Assembly: GCF_039555335.1 (NCBI RefSeq)
Contig: NC_092642.1
Coordinates: 14,518,243-14,582,242, forward strand
Direction of reading: 5' to 3'
DNA from: Amphiura filiformis
Lineage: Eukaryota; Echinodermata; Ophiuroidea; Amphilepidida; Amphiuridae
DNA length: 64,000 bases
Shown here: positions 1 to 10,453 of the stretch, in pieces
Position numbering within the stretch: position 1 is the first letter of the stretch
Layout: every line of letters begins with the position of its first letter
Notes under the pieces: model-generated
The model's database searches: none
What the model was told of the DNA's origin: nothing
Seen by the model: the letters and a program-made list of their open reading frames with translations, nothing else
Translations under genes and position numbers: made by a program

Positions 1-340
1 TCATTGATCATACAGGTACATATCGCAACATGCAATTAGCAGGAGAGTCAGAAGGTGATGGCGCCGCCACAGCGATTCTATTTCCCAAAATGCAAGGGGT
101 CAATATCGAACATCTAAAAGTCACACGAAAATCTTTGACGGAGGGCAGTCTACGCGAAGCACTAGGTATTGCGCAAACCCCAGATATAAAGTGTGTTCTT
201 TTGTTTGGGTTTGGTAATACACCGGCTGCTCAGTTTTTGGCAACACGGTTACAGACCAGTTTTCGAGAGACTTACGGATGGGACCCTGTTATAGCTGGCG
301 CTATTGGAGATGATTTGCTGACAAAGCAAGACTTGACAAA
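1..340 (+). CDS. FBXO22: FBXO22-like gene, penultimate exon (5' end outside window)
   Basis: The frame is open from base 3 to a splice donor GTAAGT at 341. The ATG at 30 is internal, because the frame continues upstream of it to the window edge. The peptide includes GDGAATAILFPKMQGV and LLFGFGNTPAAQFL, which match the FIST region of FBXO22, the substrate-binding F-box protein of an SCF ubiquitin ligase. FBXO22 acts in nucleus and cytoplasm. The F-box itself would lie in upstream exons not seen here. The intron is phase 2: codon 339-340 is completed by base 1424, giving a Lys followed by EEIMTKVIGV. The join to the next exon keeps one open frame, which supports the splice. Family assignment is from recognised motifs, not a search. 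Confidence 0.85.
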
Positions 341-812
341 GTAAGTTCGAAAGAAAACAGTTTGTTTCACATTTAAGGCTTAAAAAACTTTCTATTGGTT
401 ATAAGGTGTGTCAGAGGGGAACATGACCTTGCGTTGTTTGCACTCAAGTATCAAGACAGTTTAAGCTAATTCAACAGGAGGAATATAAATATGGTACGAG
501 TTCTACATGTATAGAGGAGATCCCAAGGCTTGATTTGATATAAGGGGTGCCATATCCACCCAATATATACACATTGTTATGCCTAATCATGCCACTGTAA
601 GGGACCTATCAGTAGTGCGGGAGGAGGAAATGGAGGAATTCACAATTTGATGAAATGAAAAACATTGCGTTCCTCACTTTTGTTCAAATATTCTGCCCAT
701 AAAACCCCTTCCCCTGTGTTCCTTCATTTGAAATTTCATGTTCCCCACTTTTTACTGAAAAAGACTGTGTTCATCTTTTTCCTGGAATAAAAGGTCCCTA
801 CCCTCTTAATTC

Positions 813-1142
813 AGGCCTTCTCAACTAGTTTATTTGAAGTGCCAACTGGGAAGTTTTAGTGATCATGAAGTGCCAACATGTTAAGGGAGGATTTTGCAAG
901 GGAACACGGGCGCGACCGAACACATGGCGGGTGGCAGGGGCCCACCTTATGGTTCCTGGAGGGGTCCAGTGTGAAAGCCCCGGCCACGGTTCAGGGGGCA
1001 GTGCTATGAGAGTTTAGGGCTTTCTAAAGGCCCAGATGTGGTATTTTCACCCCTTTTTTGTTAAAAATTTATGTGAAAAAAATTAGTATAGACTTACTCC
1101 AAGCGCCACAAGTGGTGCGCGCGCCGCCAGTTGAGAAGGCCT
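813..1142. mobile_element. Intronic MITE with AGGCCTTCTCAACT inverted ends
   Basis: The left end AGGCCTTCTCAACT (813-826) is the exact reverse complement of AGTTGAGAAGGCCT at 1129-1142. The body is GC-richer than the intron around it and has no open frame. Both flanks contain an AATTC-like stretch (left TTAATTC, right CTCTAATTC), possibly a target duplication offset by a few bases. It is inserted in the FBXO22 intron. The superfamily is not certain; hAT-like is possible. Confidence 0.65.
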
Positions 1143-1234
1143 ACTCTAATTCCTCCTCCTCCATTGTGCTATTTCATTTGGAATCCCTAAACCCACTATG
1201 GAATACATGCCCTTTAAATAATCTCCCACACAAG

Positions 1235-1344
1235 TGAGCCATAGATTTCAAAATTCAGGTGAATTTGAAATTCACACTCCGTGTGTAGGAGATCAAGGTC
1301 ATGTTTTTCACAGGGGGTGTATGGATTTCAACTGGAATAGCCCA
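1235..1344. repeat. TGGAATAGCCCA-family palindromic repeat, short copy
   Basis: Ends with TGGAATAGCCCA at 1333-1344, preceded by a block (CACAGGGGGTGTATGGATTTCA) shared with the copies near 3.3, 5.0, 14.5 and 42.7 kb. The left part has the complementary TTTGAAATTCACACTCC wording. It lies just before the FBXO22 terminal exon. It is non-coding. Confidence 0.55.
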
Positions 1345-1423
1345 TTCCTCTACCTTGGTGTAAATATTAACTGTTCCTGAATAAGATTCAAAACATCTGT
1401 TGTTGACATTTATGTTCTTGCAG

Positions 1424-1844
1424 GGAGGAAATTATGACCAAAGTGATTGGTGTGACATTCTCAGGCCCCAATGTCCATACTGCATCAGTTCTCCTTGACA
1501 GCAATGTGTGTTCAAAAGAACATGTCAAACTCGAACTCCAGAAGTTGAAGAAAGTCGGCCTTTGCGAGAAGAAAAGCGTAGCCTTCATGTTTGCATGTGT
1601 GGGTAGAGGTGTCGACTTCCATGAGGAGGAAAATGCGGAGAGCGAAGCTTTTCACGAACTCTTCCCGAACACACCGTTATTCGGATTCTTTGGTAATGGT
1701 GAAATTGGATGTGAAAATTTTGCATGTGGAAAAGCAATGACTAGTGAGGAAGATGATGGTGATTCTTGTATGGATAAACTACCAGAAATAATGCATGGTT
1801 ATACAACTATTATATGTCTATTGTCTTTTGGACCTGCAACATGA
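1424..1844 (+). CDS. FBXO22: FBXO22-like gene, terminal exon with FIST-C domain and stop
   Basis: The acceptor is TTCTTGCAG ending at 1423 and the stop TGA is at 1842-1844. Together with the upstream exon this gives about 252 codons, the C-terminal part of a protein that is near 400 residues in vertebrates. The FIST-C hallmarks are visible in order: FACVGRGVDF, then the segment FPNTPLFGFFGNGEIGCENF, then a closing HGYTTIICLLSFG block that matches the FBXO22 C-terminus. FIST-C is the sensor-like half of the FIST fold; in FBXO22 it sits behind the F-box and is thought to contribute to substrate binding. An acidic insert (EEDDGDS) lies between the GEIG motif and the tail. No clear AATAAA was found downstream, so the 3' UTR end is not placed. 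Confidence 0.88.
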
Positions 1845-3137
1845 TTTAGAATGTTGGATTGGTTGTGAGATGAAATGGGATATCAAATTGTCGTCTGCAT
1901 CACATACTTCTGTTCTCAAAAGACTGCCTTGTGTGATTTTTATTATCAATGTTGTATTTCATATTGTTATTTTATATTACTGAATGGACATGAGATTGTA
2001 ATAGTATTGTGAAAATACCCCAAAATTAATGTATAAAGTTAATTATGCAGGGTATCTCAATACAATTAGCTGACAATGATAGAAGGCTGCCTTTTGAAAT
2101 ACGACAGTCTCATGATGAAGATGACAAAATGAGTTTTGGCCAAAGACATTACATTCAAAGAGAGCCCACTCTTCCATGTTTGTGTGGCGCTAATGGAGAA
2201 CAAAGTAGTGAACATCCATATTATCTCGCTATGCACCCACTAATTTAAGTTTCGAGTGTTTTGTGTATAATGCATTGTGCTGAGTGCACTCAAACCTAGA
2301 TGCAAATTGTTGTTAGATTTTGGGCTCTTGCCGACTTCTGCTGCACGCCCACTATTTTGCTCTCCATTTTTGACACACCAATATGGAAGAATCACCATTG
2401 TGTAGACAGGTGCCCTCATTTGTCAACTGTCTAGGTTGATGGAAAAAAGTGTCAGACTTTGCAACCATATAATGGTCGGACTTTGCAACTAGATTCTGCT
2501 TGCACTAAGATTGCACAGTTGTATCCAAATTGACCTTTTGACTGAGTTCAGAGCATGATCTTGTCACAAACGGCACAGTATTTGGGTGCCACTAGTCGCA
2601 CTTGAGTCGCGAGACAATATTTTCATGAGTCCAATTGTAAGTAATTCAGTCATCACTACGAAACATAACACAAGTACATGCGCAGTGTAGACAACTGGTG
2701 GATTTAGCCTACATATTGTTATGTACAAGGCTATTATATGATTTGGGACTCTTTGGGTCTAAAATCTTTGGTTGGGGCCAGTATGTAGTCCAACGTTTTT
2801 GTTTGTGTATTTCAGTTGTAACAAATGCTGTGTTTGTGTACTACACTGCAATTTAATATTCTTCATTGTGATTTGTAATCAGCAGTTGCTAATTCCTTGA
2901 TTGACCATGACATAACTATACATTGGTTCACTTCAAAATCAGTAGTGATGTTAGTACTACGGTTGCCAACAAACCCCCTGTGAATACTTGTTACGATTAA
3001 GTTAACTTAACATGCAACTTTATGTTGATCTGCATCATTTCTTTATGGAGTACATAATACAGTCTTGAGGTACATACCCAGTAAAAATTAAGGCCTTGGG
3101 TGCTGTATTTGTAACAAAGTCATGAGAAATGCACAAT
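1845..3137. other. FBXO22 3' flank, no further gene seen
   Basis: Contains the 3' UTR and downstream flank of FBXO22. Open frames here are short and without recognisable motifs. The 3' processing site is not obvious; TATAAA at about 2033 is a weak candidate only. Confidence 0.5.
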
Positions 3138-3412
3138 TGGGCAATTCCAGTTGAAATCCACACTCCCCTTGTGGAAGATTTTGGAAATATGTTCCACACA
3201 AGGAGTATCAGTATGTGTTTCAATTGTATTTGATCAGGGTTAATCATTTTGAAACTCACTCTCCTCTGTATTATAGGTTTATCTGTATTGTCCACAAATT
3301 TCAAATGGAAGTTACACAATTGTCTATTTTATTTGAAATTCATACTCCCTCTGCGGAAGACTTTAGCTAAATCTTCCACAGGGGTAGTATGGATTTTAAA
3401 TGGAATAGCCCA
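3138..3412. mobile_element. TGGAATAGCCCA-family MITE with ~45-bp inverted ends
   Basis: The left end (TGGGCAATTCCAGTTGAAAT, then CCACACTCCCCTTGTGGAAG) mirrors the right end (CTTCCACAGGGG, ..., TGGAATAGCCCA at 3401-3412). The middle repeats the same words in mixed orientation, so it may be two copies fused. No coding capacity. Small open frames on both strands here are side effects of the palindrome. Confidence 0.65.
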
Positions 3413-4968
3413 TTTTTGGCAGAGAAAGTCATTCTGGAAGAAGTTCAATTCAAATTTAATTAAGCAGATTGAAGGATCAGTAATAGTAATTGACCTTTTT
3501 GGTAAATCCCAAAATTCCTTGCGGTTAGACCCTAGATGTCGTCTTTTTGACGTCACCCCGATGCACACATCTTGTCAATGAACATTGCCACTGCGCATTG
3601 TAAGTTTGTGTGATGTCAAATGGTGACATCTGGGATCTATTGCAAGGAATTTACCGAACAGGTCAATTTGGCTTTGACAAGATGAACTTCTCTATGAACG
3701 AAATGGCATTTTTGCTTGACGAAACCAAGTGAATTTTTACTAACTACAATATTTCATTCATAGTGAGTGAAATTCACTTGATTTTGTCAAGCAAAAATGT
3801 CATTTCATTTATTTAACCAACAAACCTGATGAACTTATTCAACAAACTTCTCTAGTAAAGAAAGCCATTACCAATACATGCTTTTTGGCTAAATCAAGGG
3901 GTTAGAGAAAAAAGGCCCTCTCTGCCATTGCTGCCCTGTTTCACATTTGATAATTTCTACATTCTAAAACTGTGTACATCTAAAAGTATGGCACCTGGCA
4001 GCTATTACAGATGGACCTTCTTCGCTAACCACTGGAATACTTTTTCAGTGGGACATCAATGATGTGAATTTTTGTAAGCAAAAGTTTAAATATATTTAGT
4101 TTTTATCACATTTTTCAGTAGACATCCACGAAAAAAGCTTATTCCTAAAATTTTAATTGATTCAATTTTATGCGTTTACTGAGTTATGCATGATTATGTG
4201 TATTACACTGCTCCATAGACAATGTGTTGTAATTTCGTACTGATATACCAGAACGAAAAATTAAAATTTCACGATATATTTGCTAAACGAATTATTCTGC
4301 AAGAACTATTTTGTACATAACATTACGTAGCCAGAGATTTCCAGTGATACAAAAGTCTCAACTTTTTTTGAGAAAAGTGGGGGGGTGGGGATGATGCTGT
4401 GGATCACAAAAAGTAATTCTTGACCATGTTGGAATGTACCTGTTGCATACATCTAGCATACTAAGCATACACAATGTATGGGGTGTGTATCTTCTGGACT
4501 GTGATATATGCCTGCGTGTTTATCGCAAAGCTACAAGCATGCCGAGTGTTCAACCTTGGCCAAGGTTGAATTGAAATAATTATGTATTATAAAATAGTAG
4601 GTTCATTAATTTGCCTATCCATGAGTTACACACAAACAACTTATTTGGATAGAATAGATTTGAAGTGTCGCCATATAGTATTATTAGGCCTACTGCATTG
4701 TTATGCATTCAATTAATTTAGACACAAGGTTTTAATTGGTTATTAAAAAAACTTAAAAGGGCATTAGGATGTAAAAACATTTTTCCTTTATGACATTTCT
4801 TAACAGCCAATCTGTTTTCAATAAAACCTTCTGTCTATTAGAGTTCATTGAATACATAATAATCAGTTACTTGCAGGGCTATTTCCTATCAATTAAACTT
4901 ACAATTCCTGACATGTTGCTTCTAAAACCTCCGCAATGTATAGGATGAAGGGATAAAAATGGTGAATC
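3413..4968. other. Non-coding stretch
   Basis: No plausible exon, RNA gene or complete element was recognised. A pair of words around 3705-3800 (GAAATGGCATTTTTGCTTGACG and a reversed partner ending in GTCATTTCATTT) forms an imperfect inverted repeat of about 100 bp and may be a decayed MITE. Confidence 0.4.
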
Positions 4969-5060
4969 GGCTATTCCAGTTGAAATCCATACACCCTCTA
5001 TGGAAGACATGAACATAATCTTCCACTGAGGGAGTGTGAATTTCAAATGGGTGAATCCAT
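4969..5060. repeat. TGGAATAGCCCA-family palindromic repeat, minimal copy
   Basis: GGCTATTCCAGTTGAAATCC on the left faces a related block (CTTCCACTGAGGGAGTGTGAATTTCAAATGG) on the right, with about 20 bases between. This is the same end structure as at 3138-3412 but with the middle missing, so it reads as a solo palindrome. Confidence 0.6.
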
Positions 5061-5792
5061 TTGTGAAAGAAATCTGGTTCAATTTCCCGATGGTGCTCCT
5101 GTAGAAAGGAGGGATTTATGACTATACTAATACTATACAGATGGTGGCGCCCACAGAGTCGTGTGGAAAATGATGTTTTTGTGGTAAATACAAAAAATTA
5201 CACCCGTAAGTGCATCATCAAGCAAGAATTCTACCATTAATAATGCAATGAAATGGATGGAAGTTTGAGTTATATTAGGTTTTCTCCATGCAATTTAGCG
5301 ATTGTCACTGACATGACTGATACAAGTTTTAAGGTTACTCACACGATATGACATGGAAATGTTTGCATTGTTGTCAATTTTTCATTGAAAAATTGGGGGG
5401 GGGGAGGGGAGCATTTATTAGAGGGGGAGCGTTTATTTCAGACAATACGGTATGTGACCTGATCCAGTCCACTCAGGCCAAAGTCATATTTTTTTTTAAT
5501 ACAGTTATCAGGTTTATATGAAGTAAAAAATTCCCTTTCTATCAGTCCACACCCCATGTTTATAACTGCATGATTTGGTTGCGCAGTTACAATATGTGAC
5601 ATAGTCTAACTATGACTAACTATGACTACATGTAACTATGACTAACTATGACCTAACCTATTTATGGCTATATCTTAGTTTTGTATTTGCAGACATTAGC
5701 CTGAGTGGATTAAATCGGGTAGCATATTTTATGTATTAGTAAATCATGTGAAATTTAATATGGGTAAGTACTTATCTATAGTACTCATTATA

Positions 5793-5978
5793 CAGTAAAA
5801 CCTCATTATAACGAAATCTGATACAAGAAAAACCCTGTTATAAAGAAGTATTTTTCCAGAACCAAGATACAAAATTCTTTTGTTATTTATTGTTTTTACA
5901 ACCCTGATATAACGAAATTGGGATATAAAGAACCAATTTTTCTGTCCCTGACAACTTCGTTATAATGAGTTTCCACTG
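5793..5978. mobile_element. Tigger/pogo-like MITE with TA target duplication
   Basis: Starts CAGTAAAACCTCATTATAAC and ends with the near-complement GTTATAATGAGTTTCCACTG. TA lies on both sides (5791-5792 and 5979-5980). The CAGT..AACCTC..TATAACGAA terminus is the signature of pogo/Tigger elements of the Tc1-mariner group. Internal sequence repeats TATAACGAAATT words. At 186 bp it is non-autonomous. Confidence 0.8.
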
Positions 5979-6295
5979 TATACCTCACCTTGTCATCTGA
6001 TTGGTTAAAAGTGGGGGCATTGATTTAACTATGCCCTGTTTTTGAGAGAATCAATCTCAACATCCGCGTACATCCATTTAACGAGCATATTGGGTGCTGA
6101 TAATCAGTCTGTGTTACAGATGGATATTACTTCCAGGGCGAAGTTGGTTGGGTCACAATTTTTTTATTCCGCAGAAGACAACATTGCATTGGTACTGGTA
6201 CAAAAACACGAAAAGTAAACGGGAGTAAATACAAGAAGAAACGTTACGATAATGGCCGAATCTGAAAATATAAGGTACTATTTGATATATAAAAC

Positions 6296-6340
6296 AACCA
6301 TGCTATGACCCTTGGCTGCGCCTTGGGTCATAGCATGGTT
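6296..6340. repeat. Perfect 16-bp-arm hairpin
   Basis: AACCATGCTATGACCC (6296-6311) and GGGTCATAGCATGGTT (6325-6340) are exact reverse complements around a 13-base loop TTGGCTGCGCCTT. No T-run or gene is adjacent, so a terminator is not implied. It may be the core of a small foldback element. Confidence 0.7.
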
Positions 6341-6740
6341 TTGAGATCACCTTGGGCCTATAATTTTAACCATGACCCGAAGAAAGCAGTGAATATTTGT
6401 ATAATAGTATGCATATACTAACATCTAATGTTGTATTGGAACAAGGGTGAATATTTGTATATTATGGTGTATACAAGTTATATATTTATTAAATCATGTG
6501 AAATTTAATATGAGGGGGTAATAAATGATTACCTATAATAGTGCTCAATGCTATAATACTAATATCAAATGTTGTATTGTAAGAGACTGAAAATTTGGTA
6601 TTCTCACTTTTAGTGTTTTGGGAACACATTTTTGGTTTTCATTGTGATAATCTTGTAAGAGCATGTACCATGGTATAGTTCAGAGTAAGTTGATATGATA
6701 TGCACCCTATCTTAAAGCTACACTTTGAATAAAGAGAAAG

Positions 6741-7270
6741 TATAAGGCCATGCGTTTTGAACTGAACACCCAAAAAGGGTGGTGGTGTCACACTTTTCAC
6801 CATGATTGTTTTGTTTTTTGAGAATATCTTTGAAAGTAAAGAAGCTATGGCAATAACTTTGGTACCAAATGAAAGCTAATATATTAATGATGAACTATGG
6901 AAAGTTACATGAAGGTATCTTGAACAGAAGCAGAATGGCATTCAATCCAATGACCCAAGTCAGGGGTGGTGGAGGCAGCGGCTCATGAGGCAGCGGCTCA
7001 CTATGTACAAACTCAATGGGAAATGTCATTTTTGGTGGCTTGCAGTGCAAAAATGTTAAAATTTTCTTTAAAAACTAGTCTATATCAATAAATTTGGTAT
7101 CAAAAGAAAGCTGACATTGTTATCTGAACTTTTATTCTGTAAAATAGTTGAAATAATAAACTGCCTTGAGCTAATGATAGGGGCATGTGCTTTGAACTCG
7201 ACATCTAAAATGGGCGAGTGGCATCACATTTGTCACTGTGGTCATTAACATTTAAATGTCTGGTTATATG
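6741..7270 (+). repeat. Two direct copies of a hairpin-containing repeat family
   Basis: 6741-6800 (TTTTGAACTGAACACCC, AAAAAGGGTGGTGGTGTCACA) and about 7185-7245 (CTTTGAACTCGACATCTAAAATGGGCGAGTGG) share the frame 'TTTGAACT-stem-A run-stem complement-GTGTCACA'. Further members lie at about 9360 (+) and 10340 (minus orientation). The stem sequence varies but its pairing is kept in the better copies. No coding potential. Other family members could not be searched. Confidence 0.5.
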
Positions 7271-8108
7271 AAGATCATAAAAACATTTATATGAACGTTT
7301 ATATATGTGTATATTTTAATATGAAAAACACTACAACAACATTTTTAAAATGTTGTCAAAATGTCATAAAATTTTGGCAAAAATTTTAGCAAAATATTTG
7401 TTGACTCTAGATAACATTATGTTAGAATGTTTGCATCAAGTTTTCAAACATGTTTTTGGAATGTATATTACAACATTCAACCCCTTTCTGTAAAATGTTT
7501 TATTTTTTATGTTTGGAGTTTAGCTGTGTGATTACATGTATGTCACATAATCCGAAGACGTCCAATTAGCAGATCTTATTTCTCTGGTTTTACACATATG
7601 AATCTATAAAATATTCTACATAATATTTTTGTGTGAAATTTTTAATAATAATAATAATAATGTACCTCGGTGTGTGTGCAAAACAAGATCATTTACAATG
7701 TGACCATTGGGTATGAAAGAGTTAGCCACCACCTGTTGTACAATCAAATAATTATGTTCCTCTAAATCCTAGATGACAACAAACATGCCAAAGCATGACT
7801 ATTGTTTACTTTGATGTCACTGTAGTTTCTTAGTGCAATATTTTAAATATCATAAACATCAAACATTTATTATGTTCAAACTACTTCTCAGTGTTTAAAA
7901 TGTAATTATATAATTTGTGTACAGTTAAACAATGCAAAGTTTTGATGGATTGCTAAATTACAATAATAAAGCATCGAAGCATTGATTATAAGTGTGTTAT
8001 GCAATGGGTGTTATTGTTTGTGCTGTAAATGTTTAAAAATAAGGTTTCCATAAGAGTTTCAATGATATCAAGGTTACACCAATAATAAATGAAAATATCT
8101 CAATGAAA

Positions 8109-8136
8109 TCACAGATCCTGGAAGCAGGATCTGTGA
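8109..8136. repeat. Perfect 12-bp-arm hairpin
   Basis: TCACAGATCCTG and CAGGATCTGTGA are exact complements around the tetraloop GAAG. No adjacent gene or T-run. Confidence 0.7.
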
Positions 8137-8172
8137 TGAAATTAACAGAGTCAGGTGACAAATTGTAAAAAC

Positions 8173-8412
8173 TTGATAGCTATAGCATATGTGCTAACTA
8201 TCGAGCGCTTTTAAAACATGCAAACATAAAGATCCCCATCCACAAAAGTGAAAAGGGTTTTGAGCAAATCATTGATACACATAGTTATATTCGAACAAGT
8301 AAACCTGCAAATGTGTGTCTCAACCCCATTAGCTCAGTTGGTAAAGCGGCCATCTTTGGTACAATTTCATGTTTTCAAAAGCGCTCGATAGTTAGCACGT
8401 TATGCTTATGTT
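8173..8412. mobile_element. Foldback element enclosing a tRNA-like A box
   Basis: About 45 bases around 8175-8218 (GTGCTAACTATCGAGCGCTT, then TTAAAACATG) are the near-complement of 8366-8408 (CATGTTTTCAAAAGCGCTCG, then ATAGTTAGCAC). Between them lies CCCATTAGCTCAGTTGGTAA at about 8325, a classic A-box-like tRNA start. A B-box-like GGTTCAAATTC appears only after the right arm at about 8450, far beyond normal tRNA spacing. I read this as a palindromic element inserted into, or built from, a tRNA-derived SINE. It is not a tRNA gene. Confidence 0.5.
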
Positions 8413-8500
8413 TTTACAGTATTACAGGTGTTGGGATTCTGTCCTGTGGTTCAAATTCAACATCCTGGTGAGTGGTAATTTTTGGGTATGCTAATAAATT

Positions 8501-8846
8501 GTTATGAATTCGGCAGATAGCCAAATCCAGATTCGGCTTTTGGTAAATTCATGTTACGCATGCATTATTTTTTAATTAGAGAACAAGGGATCAATGCTTT
8601 ACATAATAAAAGGCTGCATATCGGGTTTTTTTTATGGACATCAGATGATAACAACGTAATAAGTAATCAAAAGAGGGAGGCATACAGTGTTACCAGAGCA
8701 TCACAGTACGGTAGATGATGATATCGTTAAAAAATTGATATGCTGCCATCTATAGATAAAGCATTGATCCCTTCTTCTCTAATACATGCTTAAAATGAAT
8801 TTACCAAAAGCCGAATCCGGATTCGGCCATCTGCCAAATTTATAAC
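8501..8846. mobile_element. MITE with ~110-bp imperfect inverted ends
   Basis: The left end (GTTATGAATTCGGCAGATAG, then CCAAATCC..GATTCGGCTTTTGGTAAATTCAT, then AAGGGATCAATGCTTTA) mirrors the right end (TAAAGCATTGATCCCTTC..ATGAATTTACCAAAAGCCGA, ATCTGCCAAATTTATAAC). The centre is about 120 bases without a frame. Superfamily not assigned. Confidence 0.7.
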
Positions 8847-10370
8847 GAAATGTTACATGCATATCATGTCATAGAGTGGATTGGATTATATTTTTATTAC
8901 CCTAATAAAATAAATTGTAATTAAATGTAAATTATTCATGTGTCAGCATGTTTTGTACATTCAACTAGTGAATTGTTTTATGGACATAAATGGTCACTCT
9001 AAGGTGAAAATTGTAGACATTGTTTTATATTTTAAGCAATGAGGATAAGTACATAAAAGTGTACATTTTCAGAAAGATAATGATACAAGGAATCCAACTA
9101 GCACAGTAAATTACTTTACAATGAGCAGTTTAGAGGAGTGTCAAATTTGATTTTCCATACCAATAAAATAGAAAACAATGTCTAATATTTTCCAGTTAGC
9201 GTGATGCTACTGCCCCTTAAATTGGATTAATTATTATCGTTCATTTTCAGGGTCTTGTATTTGCAAAGTTTTATATTTAAGATTGTACTAGTACTCCCCC
9301 TATGGACAATTTTGGAAATATCTTCCTCAAGGGAGTTTGAATTTCATCAATCTTGGTTGTGCGTCTTGAACTCGCCACCCAAAAAAGGTGGCGATGTTAC
9401 ATTTTCCCAAATTCGACTCAAATTAAATGATGATATCTCTACCAAGCAAGAAGTTATTATCATGCTTGTGCTCTCATTTTATTGCTAAATAAAGTGCACG
9501 TTCAACTCTGTTAGCCTTTTTAATACTGACACTGTACTTCATAGAATTCAGAATGGGCAGGGTGGCGGAGGTGTGGGATGTGGTACACACAAACTCTATT
9601 ATATGGGATTGATATTTTTAGTGCATAATATGCTTCTGTAAATGCTGTTAATTGGATTTTGACTCTATTTAGCATAAAAGACTCATGACCTTACAGCTAA
9701 AGAATTCTACTAATTGTTTTTAATCATTTGTGATTGGTTTAGTCTAGAAAATACAAACTTTCCATACTTAACTATCCATTTTCATAGTAAACACTGTAGT
9801 AAGTAATGCGGATGTCTTCAAAATCTAAAAGTAAAATTTTAATTACTTATCCTACCATAGTCAAAGTATAGATTTTCTGAAGGGAAATTTGATGAGGAAT
9901 CTAATTATGGACTTACTTTTTCTGTATGGGTCAGGGGCAAAATGTTTCAGTTCAAAACATGTTGAATTGTAAAAAAAAACATACTTTGGGACACCCTGTA
10001 TTCCGAGATTACCAAACAGCTGTGATTTTGGTTTCTTCCAAAGTCAGTGGGCTCCCTCTATCCTCTAACCAAATGAATGTTGTTTACTTCCAGTTTATTA
10101 CTACAAGTTGGTAATAAGCAATGCATTAAGTAACCCATTTTTTATCCGAATCTTTTTTATTCCAACCTGTATAACCTGAAGGTCACCCTGTATAATGAGT
10201 TGAAATGTGTATATTTGAATTACTTATGCCTTCAGCTTTCCAAAAATGTATACTTTTGCTTGTTTAGGGTTGATAATTGTGGAGATAATCTAATTAGAAA
10301 CTCGCTTGGTGTAAATATTCATGATACTTGTGATGTAACGCTAAGGGTGGCGAGTTCAGGACACACTGCC
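8847..10370. other. Non-coding stretch with two inverted members of the hairpin repeat family
   Basis: At about 9360-9410 the words CTTGAACTCGCCACCC and GGTGGCGATGTTACATTT form an 8-bp hairpin. At about 10330-10375 the reverse complement (ATGTAACGCTAAGGGTGGCG, then AGTTCAGGACAC) occurs. The roughly 1-kb interval between them may be one decayed element with these as its ends. A fragment of the TGGAATAGCCCA family (ACTCCCCCTATGGAC..) lies at 9285-9345. No gene was recognised. Confidence 0.4.
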
Positions 10371-10453
10371 TCTTGTCATAATTTTTTTTTTTTTGGCAAC
10401 ATCCAAATGTAACAATTAACTTAATATAATATTTGAAATCATTCCAAACAATA

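Noticed and set aside
601..798. Possible MITE with GGGACCT/AGGTCCC ends in the FBXO22 intron
   Set aside because: Only a 7-bp inverted match and no convincing target duplication.
8325..8460. tRNA gene at TAGCTCAGTTGG
   Set aside because: A and B boxes are over 100 bases apart with a foldback arm between; no cloverleaf.
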